This document shows positions 1-7,211 of a stretch of DNA of 64,000 nucleotides, one piece after another. This stretch comes from Streptococcus himalayensis. Its GTDB lineage: Bacteria; Bacillota; Bacilli; Lactobacillales; Streptococcaceae. The stretch spans positions 2,065,501 to 2,129,500 of the forward strand of contig NZ_CP016953.1 in NCBI RefSeq assembly GCF_001708305.1. Reading direction: 5' to 3'. The position numbers and the translations under genes were made by a program. The notes beneath the pieces were generated by a model. That model saw only the letters and a program-made list of their open reading frames with translations, was not told the origin of the DNA and searched no databases. How positions within the stretch are numbered: the first letter of the stretch is position 1; the number at the start of each line of letters is the position of its first letter.

Positions 1-153
1 TTCCTGCCACGGCAGAAGATCAAACTTCTGTCCTGCCCACTTGCCTTTGGTGTGGGAGAGGTTATTGATAAAAGTTACTGCCCTATCTGCCTTTGCCTTA
101 TCGTAATGTGAGGTTGGAAGCATAAAAGGACTTGGTTCATAATGATAGCTCAT
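1..153 (-). CDS. terL: Phage terminase large subunit (N-terminal part, runs off left edge)
   Basis: Only the first 51 codons are in the window. The reading frame starts at ATG 153 behind a GGAGG site and overlaps the stop of the small-subunit gene (ATGA-type overlap), the usual terS-terL arrangement. The visible N-terminus (SYHYEPSPFML, then a KWAGQKFDLLPWQ stretch) resembles the adaptor segment before the ATPase domain of phage large terminases, which drive DNA packaging into the procapsid. The Walker motifs lie outside the window, so the call rests on gene order and this short N-terminus. Confidence 0.7.
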   Translation of the reverse strand, partial: MSYHYEPSPFMLPTSHYDKAKADRAVTFINNLSHTKGKWAGQKFDLLPWQE

Positions 154-623
154 AAAATACCTCCTAACAAATCTTCCATTTCATCACCATTACCAACTTC
201 TGAATCCATCGTCGCTAATCGGTTTCGTGCCGATGGTGTCAAACCAAATTGTTCACAGAATTTAAGCATGATTTTGAGGTTCGTCTGGCTAATAGAAACC
301 TGTGGCACTTGTTGGAGATAACCGTTCGGAGTCTTGATGATCGAGCCGTGTTTTGAAAGAAACTCTTCCGCTTCTTTCCAGCGTGCATAGGCTTGGCAAT
401 ACCCTGCAAAGGCTGTCATGTCCATATCGGTCAGCAACCCCATCTGTTCCAAGATTTTCCCCATCCGTTTCCATTCCTTCTTGGCATCGTCTTCAAGCCA
501 CTGGGGGCAACGTGGGACTTTCTTTTGGGGTTTAACCTCCTTGGTAGGTAGAGGTCGTTTGCCTGGATTTCCTTCAAGTATTTTCAAATTGGTCGGCTTT
601 GGTTTCCGCCCTCTAACTGCCAC
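150..623 (-). CDS. terS: Phage terminase small subunit, P27 family
   Basis: This 157-residue protein binds phage DNA and hands it to the large terminase. It begins with a basic RGRKPKPTN segment, has a central helical region (KKEWKRMGKILEQ, AYCQAYARWKEAEEF) and ends with SARNRLATM, the layout of P27-type small terminases. I chose GTG 623 because AGGAGGTGAG lies five bases upstream; a longer version from GTG 644 would place that ribosome-binding site inside the gene. It overlaps the next gene by a few bases. The family call is confident; the DNA recognised is unknown. Confidence 0.85.
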   Translation of the reverse strand: MAVRGRKPKPTNLKILEGNPGKRPLPTKEVKPQKKVPRCPQWLEDDAKKEWKRMGKILEQMGLLTDMDMTAFAGYCQAYARWKEAEEFLSKHGSIIKTPNGYLQQVPQVSISQTNLKIMLKFCEQFGLTPSARNRLATMDSEVGNGDEMEDLLGGIL

Positions 624-670
624 GTTCTCACCTCCTTTTGGCACAAGAAAAAGGCTTCCCTTGAAACCTT

Positions 671-874
671 CTATATCTTTTCTACTCTGTCAATTCCATA
701 TAGTACATTCAAGCTCTGCCCATTATCCCAAGTGACAATAAGAGAACCAATATCATCCACACCAGTGACCGTTCCAAGTGTTCCTACTGGGACTGGGTGA
801 GGATCATCCATGTGAACTAACCGAACTCTTGTCCCCTTTGGATACTGATGTTGAATACTCTCAAGATAAACCAT
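671..874 (-). CDS. DUF4314-family small phage protein
   Basis: A 67-residue protein with a compact SH3-like beta pattern: YPKGTRVRLVHMDDPH, then PVGTLGTVTGVDD and SLIVTWDNGQSLNV. This matches DUF4314 proteins found in Firmicutes phages next to terminase and portal genes. The ATG at 874 overlaps the stop of the preceding gene (TGATG), so translation is probably coupled. The biochemical role is not known. Confidence 0.65.
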   Translation of the reverse strand: MVYLESIQHQYPKGTRVRLVHMDDPHPVPVGTLGTVTGVDDIGSLIVTWDNGQSLNVLYGIDRVEKI

Positions 875-1137
875 CAATACCCTACTTTCTCAAACTCTTT
901 GGAAACTTCGCTCCACAAAAATTCCGTATCGTCGTAGATACAGCATGCTTCTAGTTCCGTAAAACCACCTCGTTCAATTCCACTTGTAATATCATCTAGT
1001 AAGTCATTGATTTGATTAAGGTTTTCCTGTTCAATCACATCTAAGGCAAATTCTCGTGACTTACTATAGTGCTGCTTCATCACCATTAAGTGAATAAAGC
1101 AGGTATCAATAATCTCATTAAGTTCAGCTCTTGTCAT
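874..1137 (-). CDS. Hypothetical phage protein (87 aa)
   Basis: A short acidic, mostly helical protein (ELNEIIDTCFIHLMVMKQHY ... LNQINDLLDDI) with two adjacent cysteines near the end (EACCIYDD). ATG 1137 has an AAAAGGAG site nine bases upstream, and the stop overlaps the DUF4314 start. I do not recognise the family. It is preceded by one copy of a leader repeat shared with two other small genes of this cluster. Confidence 0.5.
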   Translation of the reverse strand: MTRAELNEIIDTCFIHLMVMKQHYSKSREFALDVIEQENLNQINDLLDDITSGIERGGFTELEACCIYDDTEFLWSEVSKEFEKVGY

Positions 1138-1232
1138 TATTGTGACTCCTTTTCTTTTGGTAGCTGTATATTACCGTAAGTTGCCACACTTATCCAGTCA
1201 TTCGTTGACTTTTTTTGACGCTAGAATCGTTT
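1138..1232 (-). repeat. Leader repeat copy 1 (upstream of the 87-aa gene)
   Basis: Read on the minus strand it contains CGATTCTAGCGTCAAAAAAA, a short variable stretch, GACTGGATA, a variable stretch and then the ribosome-binding site of the next gene. Equivalent copies lie at 1616-1722 and 6541-6640. Shared leaders like this mark either a common control element or recombination joints between phage modules. Confidence 0.6.
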
Positions 1233-1239
1233 GACTGAA

Positions 1240-1315
1240 AAGATTTTCAAATAATTCAGCTTTGATTTGCGCCATCTAACTACCACGGTATCACCTTCAT
1301 TTCATCAGAAAAAGG
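1240..1315 (-). pseudogene. Degenerate remnant resembling the start region of the terminase small subunit
   Basis: The stretch (ttgatttgcgccatctaact ... accttcatttcatcagaaaa) aligns by eye with 590-655, the leader and first codons of the small terminase gene, with many substitutions and no open frame. It looks like a decayed duplicate left by module exchange. It is too short to be sure of its origin. Confidence 0.35.
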
Positions 1316-1333
1316 GCTCTCGCCCTTTCGTTC

Positions 1334-1615
1334 TTATCCTAGAGAAGCCACCGACTTTTTGAAAGTTTGTTCTGCTTCTTCTGCCTCTACAAGTTTTTCC
1401 ATTTCCTCTGGTGTTGGCTGACCTTTACAAAACTCCCATAATTCTTCATGGGCTTGTCGCATACATTGTAGTGCCATCTTTGCGATGTCTGCCATTGCCC
1501 AAGCGTGTCCTTGTCTGCCTTCTCGTGCAGCTTTTTGTGTGGCTTTTGAGTAGCGTATAACTGCTTTTGTTTCAATTTGAATTCCCTCAAAGGCTTGTTC
1601 TCTTGTTTCGTACAT
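1334..1615 (-). CDS. Hypothetical phage protein (93 aa)
   Basis: A helical, charged protein starting YETREQAFEGIQIETKAVIR and ending in a Glu-rich segment (EEMEKLVEAEEAEQ). ATG 1615 has a GGAGAA ribosome-binding site and lies behind leader-repeat copy 2. No domain recognised. Its position between the methyltransferase genes and the packaging genes suggests an accessory late or middle gene. Confidence 0.5.
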   Translation of the reverse strand: MYETREQAFEGIQIETKAVIRYSKATQKAAREGRQGHAWAMADIAKMALQCMRQAHEELWEFCKGQPTPEEMEKLVEAEEAEQTFKKSVASLG

Positions 1616-1722
1616 CTGGGTTCTCCTTTTGTTTTCTTGTGTACAGTTTACCTCTGAAGAGAACTTATATCCAGTCTTTTTTGCGAATGGTTCACTCTTT
1701 TTTTGACGCTAGAATCGCTTTT
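1616..1722 (-). repeat. Leader repeat copy 2
   Basis: Minus-strand order: GCGATTCTAGCGTCAAAAAA (which is also the 3' end of the upstream C5 methyltransferase frame), GACTGGATATAAG, a CTCTTCAGAG palindrome, TGTACAC and an AAAGGAGA ribosome-binding site. It is the second of three similar leaders in this cluster. Confidence 0.6.
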
Positions 1723-2944
1723 CCAATGGCATATACAACTGTCACGGTTACACTATTTCCAGCCTGTTTATAGAGTTGAGCATCTGAGTTGACTGCTTGT
1801 GCTTTTTCAAAAAGGTCATCTGTAAAACCTTGAAGCCTAAAGCACTCTCGTGGGGTTAACCGTCTGATTTTCACCACACGTCCATTCCACACCACAGCTC
1901 CCATCTGCCCACCACAAGAAAGATTATGGGAGATACCTTTTCCCACCCTTGCTCGTCTAGTTGGTGAGCTTGGATAGGATAAATCAACGGAATCGCCAAT
2001 TTCTGCGACTTGGTAGCCCTGCTTTGTACCATTTCTGACTTTAATCCCTTCAAGCACACCATGACGGTCTTGTGAGGTTAAGGTAAACATAGGCTCATCC
2101 TGTTTTTTAAGTCGTCTACCATTTTGACGCTTCTTCATTCTATCTGGTGTCAAGATAGGTTGGATTTCTAGTACACCAGAATTCATAGCTGTTCGTTTTG
2201 TGGCTCCTGCCGTATAGCGTGCAGTAAGACAACGAGCTTCCTCTGTTACCTTTGGCTCAGTCAGCGATTGGTCTATCAAATAAAGACCTGTCTTAGCTCC
2301 TAGTCCGCCACCCTCACCAACAAGGGTTGTCGCAATCCCACTAGGGTCATAGACTCGGTAGCTTTGCATGCCTCCTACAAGTTGCTTAAGATGGCTACCG
2401 CTTTCTCCGCTGAGAGGTAATACTTGTCGTCGACCTCTGCTTCTAAGATGTCCGAGAGTGTAGATGCGTTCTCGGTTTTGGGGAACTCCGTAGTCTTTTG
2501 AGTTGAACACCTGCCACTCAAGGTCGTACCCTGCTTCATCCAAGATAGAGAGATAGTCGAGATAATCTCGTCCCCCGCCACTTGATAAAAGTCCCTTAAC
2601 ATTTTCAAGGAGTATCCACTCGGGTTTAGCTTCTTCCTTTTGGCTTTGGATGAGATGAACAAATGTAAACTTCGCTCAGCTCGTAAGCCTGCTCGCTTTC
2701 CTGCGATAGACACATTTTGACAAGGGCTTCCCGCACACCAGAGATCTGCTTTTGGAAGTTGTGTTGGGTCAATAGTGGTGATATCGTCATGAAAACACTC
2801 TCCTTTCGTATCATACATTGCTTCATAAGATTTTCGTGCAAATTTATCCTTCTCACAGTAACCGATGCATTTGAAACCAGCTAGTTCTAAGCCATGCCGA
2901 AAGCCACCAACTCCTGCGAAAAAATCAAGAAAAGTTAAGGTCAT
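1692..2944 (-). pseudogene. Prophage C5-cytosine DNA methyltransferase, broken by one frameshift
   Basis: The 5' part (2944 down to about 2665) encodes motif I (FLDFFAGVGGFRHGLELAGF), the acidic motif II region and the catalytic motif IV loop GSPCQNVSIAG. The remainder, in another frame, encodes motif VI (LLENVKGLL), motif VIII (SKDYGVPQNRERIYTLG), a target-recognition region and motifs IX-X (RLTPRECFRLQGF, KQAGNSVTV). The frames join near 2664-2669: adding one T to the T-run there restores a continuous ERS-FTFVHLIQSQKEEAKPEW reading. About 415 residues would result, normal for the family. It would methylate cytosine in phage or host DNA. As sequenced it is inactive unless slippage or a base-call error is involved. 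Confidence 0.85.
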
Positions 2945-4197
2945 AAACTTTCCTCCATTGCTTTGATAGCTTCATCATAGGTTAGCGTTTTACCTTCACG
3001 GACTACCGTCACATCACTATTTCCTGTTGACTCCATGTAGCGTTTGACAATCACATCCACAAACTTCTCATCAAGTTCAATTCCATAACAGATACGTCCT
3101 GTCTGATCAGCTGCCATGAGGGTTGAGCCTGAACCAAGGAATGGATCTAAGACCAAAGTCCCTCTCATAGATGAATTTTGAATTGGGTAGGCCATAAGTT
3201 GAATCGGCTTCATGGTTGGATGGTCTTTGCTGGACTTAGGACGGTCGTATTCCCAAATGGTAGTCTGCTTACGGTCGCTGAACCATTGGTGTTTACCTGT
3301 TTGTCGCCAACCAAAGAGACAGGGCTCGTGTTGCCATTGGTAAGGACTGCGTCCGAGGACAAGTGAATTCTTCTTCCAAATGCAGCACCCACTCAAATAA
3401 AATCCAGCTTCCTTGAAAGCCTTTCTAAAGTTAAGACCTTCTGTATCCGCATGGAAAACATAGATAGAGGCATCAGCTTCCATGTGGTTTTCCACTTGAG
3501 TAAACATGTCGTAAAGGAACTGATAAAAATCACCGTCCGACATATTATCGTTGAGAATCTTTCCAGCCGTTTCTTCCACATCCACATTATAGGGAGGATC
3601 TGTCACAACGAGATTGGCTTTTTTATCACCTAGCAGCTGATCGTAAGTTTCTGCCTTGGTTGAATCACCACAAATCACTCGATGTTTACCGAGTTGCCAA
3701 ATGTCCCCTCGTTTTGAAAAGGTCGGTTTCTTCAATTCCTCCTCCACATTAAAATCATCTTCAGACAAGTCCTTATCATGGACGTTTGAGAGAATGTCAT
3801 CAATCTCTGGTGGCTCAAAACCAGTCAGGTCGAGATTGAAATCAGACTCCTGCAAGTCCAAAAGCAAGTCAGCGAGAAGCTCCTCATCCCATTGGCCTGT
3901 GATTTTATTTAAAGCGATGTTGAGTGCCTTCTCATCTTCCTTGGAAAGTGAAACAATAACGCACTTATCCGTTTCATACTCGAGGTCTTTCAGAACTGTC
4001 AATCGTTGATGACCACCGATGACCGTCATATCTTTATTGACAATAATAGGGTCAACGTAGCCAAACCTGAGAAGAGACTGCTTGATTTTCTCATATTCCT
4101 TATCACCCTTTTTGAGTTTCTTTCGAGGGTTGTAAGAGGCTGGCTTTAAGTTACTTAAAGGGAGTTCCTTAATCTCCATGCTTGGTTGAGTTGTCAT
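2941..4197 (-). CDS. ParB/Srx-domain fused DNA N4/N6-methyltransferase
   Basis: The first ~110 residues form a ParB-like nuclease fold (LKPASYNPRKKL, then DMTVIGGHQRLTVL). The rest is a beta-class amino-methyltransferase with the catalytic motif VVTDPPYN near residue 205 and the SAM-binding motif DPFLGSGSTLMAA near residue 365; motif order DPPY then FxGxG defines the beta class. Such fusions are common in Firmicutes phages and probably protect phage DNA from host restriction. I chose ATG 4197, preceded by GGAGGACATC, over an upstream start; this leaves a 29-base overlap with the preceding gene. The target sequence cannot be read from the protein. Confidence 0.88.
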   Translation of the reverse strand: MTTQPSMEIKELPLSNLKPASYNPRKKLKKGDKEYEKIKQSLLRFGYVDPIIVNKDMTVIGGHQRLTVLKDLEYETDKCVIVSLSKEDEKALNIALNKITGQWDEELLADLLLDLQESDFNLDLTGFEPPEIDDILSNVHDKDLSEDDFNVEEELKKPTFSKRGDIWQLGKHRVICGDSTKAETYDQLLGDKKANLVVTDPPYNVDVEETAGKILNDNMSDGDFYQFLYDMFTQVENHMEADASIYVFHADTEGLNFRKAFKEAGFYLSGCCIWKKNSLVLGRSPYQWQHEPCLFGWRQTGKHQWFSDRKQTTIWEYDRPKSSKDHPTMKPIQLMAYPIQNSSMRGTLVLDPFLGSGSTLMAADQTGRICYGIELDEKFVDVIVKRYMESTGNSDVTVVREGKTLTYDEAIKAMEESL

Positions 4198-4621
4198 GAT
4201 GTCCTCCTTTGTAAAAGCGTGTGTGAATGTAGCACTCGTGGCTACAATACTTTCTTGTTGGGTTGGCATAAGATAAAAACCTGCCGCAGTTCTGGCAAGT
4301 CAATTCTTCATATGCAGTTTTAGTTTTGTCGTGTTCTTCAGAATGAGTATTCCACCAAGTTTTGCGACAATAGTTTGAGCAGAATTTCTTAGGTCTACCT
4401 TGATGCACATGTTGTAATTTTTGCATGCAATTTTTACAGTAAAGACGTTCACCTTCATCTAGCTGAACTTTAACCAGTTCGCCAAGGCCTTTTAACTCAG
4501 GATGTCTTCGACAATATTGCTTAACTGAACCAAGAGACAGATTTAGCATCTGGGCAATAGCACCATATCCAAATCCATCACTCCGCAACTTCCAAATCTC
4601 TCTACGCTGATTATCGTTCAT
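4169..4621 (-). CDS. HTH and double zinc-finger phage regulatory protein
   Basis: Residues 1-40 look like a sigma region 4-type helix-turn-helix (EIWKLRSDGFGYGAIAQMLN, then SLGSVKQYCRRH). Two cysteine pairs clusters follow: YCKNC...KKFCSNYC and TCQNC...KYCSHEC, each a likely zinc knuckle. The combination points to a DNA-binding regulator, often annotated as sigma-70-like in phage genomes. It is translationally coupled to the methyltransferase downstream. The regulated promoter is unknown. Confidence 0.6.
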   Translation of the reverse strand: MNDNQRREIWKLRSDGFGYGAIAQMLNLSLGSVKQYCRRHPELKGLGELVKVQLDEGERLYCKNCMQKLQHVHQGRPKKFCSNYCRKTWWNTHSEEHDKTKTAYEELTCQNCGRFLSYANPTRKYCSHECYIHTRFYKGGHHDNSTKHGD

Positions 4622-4908
4622 TTATTTGCCTCCACATGCTAAAAATAGTTTATTCCTTAATTTTTCATTCATTTTCACCCTCAAAAACAGCTTAAAATAT
4701 AAATCATAGAACGATACTTACCCCACTCCAAAATCAATTCTCACAATAGCTAAAGCCTCTTTTCTTATGATTTTAGTATGCCCCTTACGAATTTTGCGAA
4801 ATTGCACGTTTGAGGGGGCGTCGGTCTTAGTCTCCCAAGGTTTTAGAGATTTCATCCCCCTCCCCCAATAGGGTGAAAATGAGATACTTTTGGAACGAAA
4901 CTCCAAAA

Positions 4909-5274
4909 CTAAAATCGATACGTATACTCCACATATCGGTCAGTTGTCTTGGTCTTTCTATCATGACAAGACTTACAAAGTGCTTGCCAGTTAGATCGAT
5001 TCCAAAAGAGTTCTTGGTCACCTCGATGGGGTGTGATATGGTCAACAACAGTAGCCTTGGTCAGTTGACCTTTGGCTTTGCATTGAACACAGAGTGGATG
5101 AACTTTTAAGTAACGAAGTCGTGCTTTGTTCCACTGGGCATTGTAACCTTTCGCTTTGGTTGACTTAGCATCCAGCTTCAGGTTTGCTTTATGGTTCTCA
5201 CAATACTTCTGACCATAGGATACTAAGTTAGGACAGCCATTTTGTTTGCAAGGTGTGCTTGGTCTTCTAGGCAT
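4909..5274 (-). CDS. HNH endonuclease (phage packaging-type)
   Basis: A 121-residue protein. It has N-terminal zinc-type cysteines (CKQNGCPNLV...KYCENH) and a classic HNH core: HPLCVQCKAKGQ, VVDHITPHRGD (first H), then WNRSNWQALCKSCHDRKT (N and last H with CxxC). Phage HNH proteins of this size commonly sit near terminases and help cut concatemers at cos or pac sites. ATG 5274 is right after the metK stop; its ribosome-binding site (GGGAGAAG) lies inside metK, so the two are coupled. Confidence 0.85.
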   Translation of the reverse strand: MPRRPSTPCKQNGCPNLVSYGQKYCENHKANLKLDAKSTKAKGYNAQWNKARLRYLKVHPLCVQCKAKGQLTKATVVDHITPHRGDQELFWNRSNWQALCKSCHDRKTKTTDRYVEYTYRF

Positions 5275-5275
5275 T

Positions 5276-6313
5276 TTACTTCTCCCAAGGAAGATTTGCT
5301 TTCGTAAAATGACCAAAACAAGATATTTTGGTGTAGTCTACATCCAAGAGATGAAGTTCCTTAATGATACCTCGTGGTGTTAAATCATACCGCTCACGAA
5401 TCATTCCTTCCAGCTGTTTTGCGGTGTAACGACTAGTTCCAAAGGTTTCTACATACACCGACACAGGTTCTGCAACTCCAATGGCGTAGGCTAATTGTAC
5501 CTCACATCGTTTCGTATACCCTTCTCGAACAATATCCTTAGCAATCTTTCGTGCCATGTATGCTGCAGAACGGTCAACCTTGCTTGGGTCTTTTCCAGAG
5601 AAAGCACCTCCGCCATGATGTGCGAAACCACCGTAGGTATCCGCTACGATTTTACGTCCAGTAACTCCTGCATCCGCAAATGAACCACCAAGAACAAAGC
5701 GACCAGTTGGATTGACTAAAACTTTGAAATCTAGATTCTGACGGTAACGAAGAGCTACTGCCATCATAGCTTCCCTCACAATTCGTTTCACTTTGGCTAG
5801 GTCTGCCGTTTCTGCATGTTGGATGGAAACTAAGAAGGTATCAATTCGTTTCCTCTCATAGTCGTAGGATACCTGTGCTTTTGCATCCTTTCCAAGTAAG
5901 GGGTGACCAAGTGACATCAGTTTCTCAAGGACTCGAGTTGCTAAGACATAAGGAAGTGGCAGGTACTCAGGTGTTTCATCTGTCGCATAACCGAACATAA
6001 TCCCTTGGTCTCCTGCACCGCCCTTATTCACACCTTGTGCAATATCCGGACTTTGAATACCAAGAAGATTAGTTACCACAACATCCGTCATGCCGTAAGG
6101 TTCCAAAACATTTTCGATGATCCCTTCGAGGTTAAAGAAGTGCTTGGTTGATACTTCTCCAGCCACAACAACTTGGTTATCCTTGATTAAGGTTTCAACT
6201 GCCACTCGACTTGATTTGTCATACTTGAGACACTCCATCAAAATGGCATCTGAAATCTGATCACAGATTTTATCTGGGTGTCCAACTGACACTTGTTCAC
6301 TAGAAATAATCAT
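5276..6313 (-). CDS. metK: Phage-borne S-adenosylmethionine synthetase
   Basis: Makes SAM from methionine and ATP. Visible motifs: EQVSVGHPDKICDQISDAIL at the N-terminus, GAGDQGIMFGYATDETPEYL (the ATP-binding hexapeptide region) and GGGAFSGKDPSKVDRSAAYM (the P-loop-like motif). ATG 6313 with a perfect GGAGGAATT site gives 345 residues, about 50 shorter than typical cellular MetK but close to phage versions. It stands immediately upstream of two DNA methyltransferases that use SAM, suggesting local supply of methyl donor during lytic growth. A catalytic test would be needed to show activity; key motifs look complete. Confidence 0.9.
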   Translation of the reverse strand: MIISSEQVSVGHPDKICDQISDAILMECLKYDKSSRVAVETLIKDNQVVVAGEVSTKHFFNLEGIIENVLEPYGMTDVVVTNLLGIQSPDIAQGVNKGGAGDQGIMFGYATDETPEYLPLPYVLATRVLEKLMSLGHPLLGKDAKAQVSYDYERKRIDTFLVSIQHAETADLAKVKRIVREAMMAVALRYRQNLDFKVLVNPTGRFVLGGSFADAGVTGRKIVADTYGGFAHHGGGAFSGKDPSKVDRSAAYMARKIAKDIVREGYTKRCEVQLAYAIGVAEPVSVYVETFGTSRYTAKQLEGMIRERYDLTPRGIIKELHLLDVDYTKISCFGHFTKANLPWEK

Positions 6314-6357
6314 AATTCCTCCACGCAAAAAGCCCAACCCTTGGGCTAGACTTTGGT

Positions 6358-6540
6358 TTATTTTACTGATTGTCGGCCTGCTTCGTAGGCTCTCTCCAAT
6401 GCTCTCTTGATTCCCCAAACCGAAACATCGTAGAAATCGAGGTTGTCGCTCCAACGTTTTTCCAAAGTTTCAACAAGTAGTTCTTCTTTAGCAATCTCTG
6501 TTAAAAGGGCATTGAGTTTTTCTTGTTGGCGTTTTGTCAT
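6358..6540 (-). CDS. Small phage protein (60 aa), first gene of the late/methylation operon
   Basis: Helical protein TKRQQEKLNALLTEIAKEEL ... GIKRALERAYEAGRQSVK; similar short proteins occur in streptococcal mobile elements without known function. I chose ATG 6540 because GAGGAGAA sits eight bases upstream; a longer start would run through that site. It lies just downstream of the putative activator-dependent promoter and of leader-repeat copy 3. Confidence 0.55.
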   Translation of the reverse strand: MTKRQQEKLNALLTEIAKEELLVETLEKRWSDNLDFYDVSVWGIKRALERAYEAGRQSVK

Positions 6541-6640
6541 TGTATTGTTCTCCTCTTCTTTTGTTGTGTACATATTAACTCTAAAGAGGAGATATATCCA
6601 GTCATTACTGGTTATTTTTTATCTTTTTTGACACTTACAA
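6541..6640 (-). repeat. Leader repeat copy 3
   Basis: Minus-strand reading: AAGTGTCAAAAAAGAT, a CCAGTAATGACTGG hairpin, GACTGGATATATC, a CTCTTTAGAG palindrome, TGTACAC and AAGAGGAGAA. It matches copies 1 and 2 in order of blocks but not in every base. This copy lies directly behind the promoter at 6640-6645. Confidence 0.6.
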
Positions 6641-6645
6641 TTCTA
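6640..6645 (-). promoter_or_regulatory. Extended -10 promoter element for the leftward prophage operon
   Basis: On the minus strand the sequence reads TGGTAGAAT, an extended -10 box (TGnTAGAAT). No good -35 hexamer lies 16-18 bases upstream; that position is instead occupied by the first 11-bp iteron (from 6666). This is the layout expected of an activator-dependent late promoter. Inferred from sequence only. Confidence 0.5.
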
Positions 6646-6665
6646 CCACAAATTTTGACAAAGTG

Positions 6666-6742
6666 AGGTCAATGTTAGGTCACATATAGTGCAGGGGGAG
6701 GTTACTGTTAGGTCACGGGGAGGTCAGGGGGAGGTTACTTTT
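6666..6742. repeat. Array of seven 11-bp iterons (AGGTYA-N5)
   Basis: AGGTCA or AGGTTA starts at 6666, 6677, 6699, 6710, 6721 and 6732, and a degenerate AGTGCA fills the 6688 slot, so seven units follow each other exactly 11 bp apart. One helical turn per unit means a protein would bind along one face of DNA. The array overlaps the last codon(s) of the sigma-like gene at 6735-7211 and abuts the -35 position of the leftward promoter. It is probably an activator binding array; an origin iteron set is the alternative. Confidence 0.75.
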
Positions 6743-7211
6743 CCAAAGAAAATCCCATTTTCAAATAAACTTCCCTAATATGGTCTAAGACCTTACGTCG
6801 CCAATTTCTAACAGTACTTCGGCTAATATGAAACTCTCTCATCAAGCTATCCCAATTACTATCTGTCTTAAGCATAGATTGAGCAAAATCATATAAATCT
6901 CCCTTTAGAAATTTTAAAGCCATCTCAAAATTATCAAGGTCATTAGCCAATCGGATATACCGTTGCGATAAATCCGCCAATAGTTCCTCATTTTCCTGAA
7001 TCATCTTCTCACGAAAATTCAGTGCAATCATCTCTGAACGTTGATTGGTAGGTGTACTTTTAACTTTAGGTTCATCAGATTTCTCAAAAACTAGCGAACC
7101 AATTACCTCATTTTCTGTCACAGGTTTGAAATGGTTCAAACGATACTCCAACATCGCCAAGTCACTTTTGAGTTCATTGTAATTCGTCAGTATGTGCTCT
7201 GCCTTATCCAT
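6735..7211 (-). CDS. Sigma-like/ArpU-type phage transcriptional regulator
   Basis: A 158-residue protein. It has a coiled N-terminal half (HILTNYNELKSDLAMLEYRL) and a C-terminal helix-turn-helix like sigma region 4: LMREFHISRSTVRNWRRKVL near residues 125-145. Proteins of this form control late genes in Gram-positive phages. The gene sits directly upstream of the 11-bp iteron array and extended -10 promoter, so it is the obvious candidate to bind the iterons. It overlaps the helicase gene by eight bases. Confidence 0.7.
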   Translation of the reverse strand: MDKAEHILTNYNELKSDLAMLEYRLNHFKPVTENEVIGSLVFEKSDEPKVKSTPTNQRSEMIALNFREKMIQENEELLADLSQRYIRLANDLDNFEMALKFLKGDLYDFAQSMLKTDSNWDSLMREFHISRSTVRNWRRKVLDHIREVYLKMGFSLEK

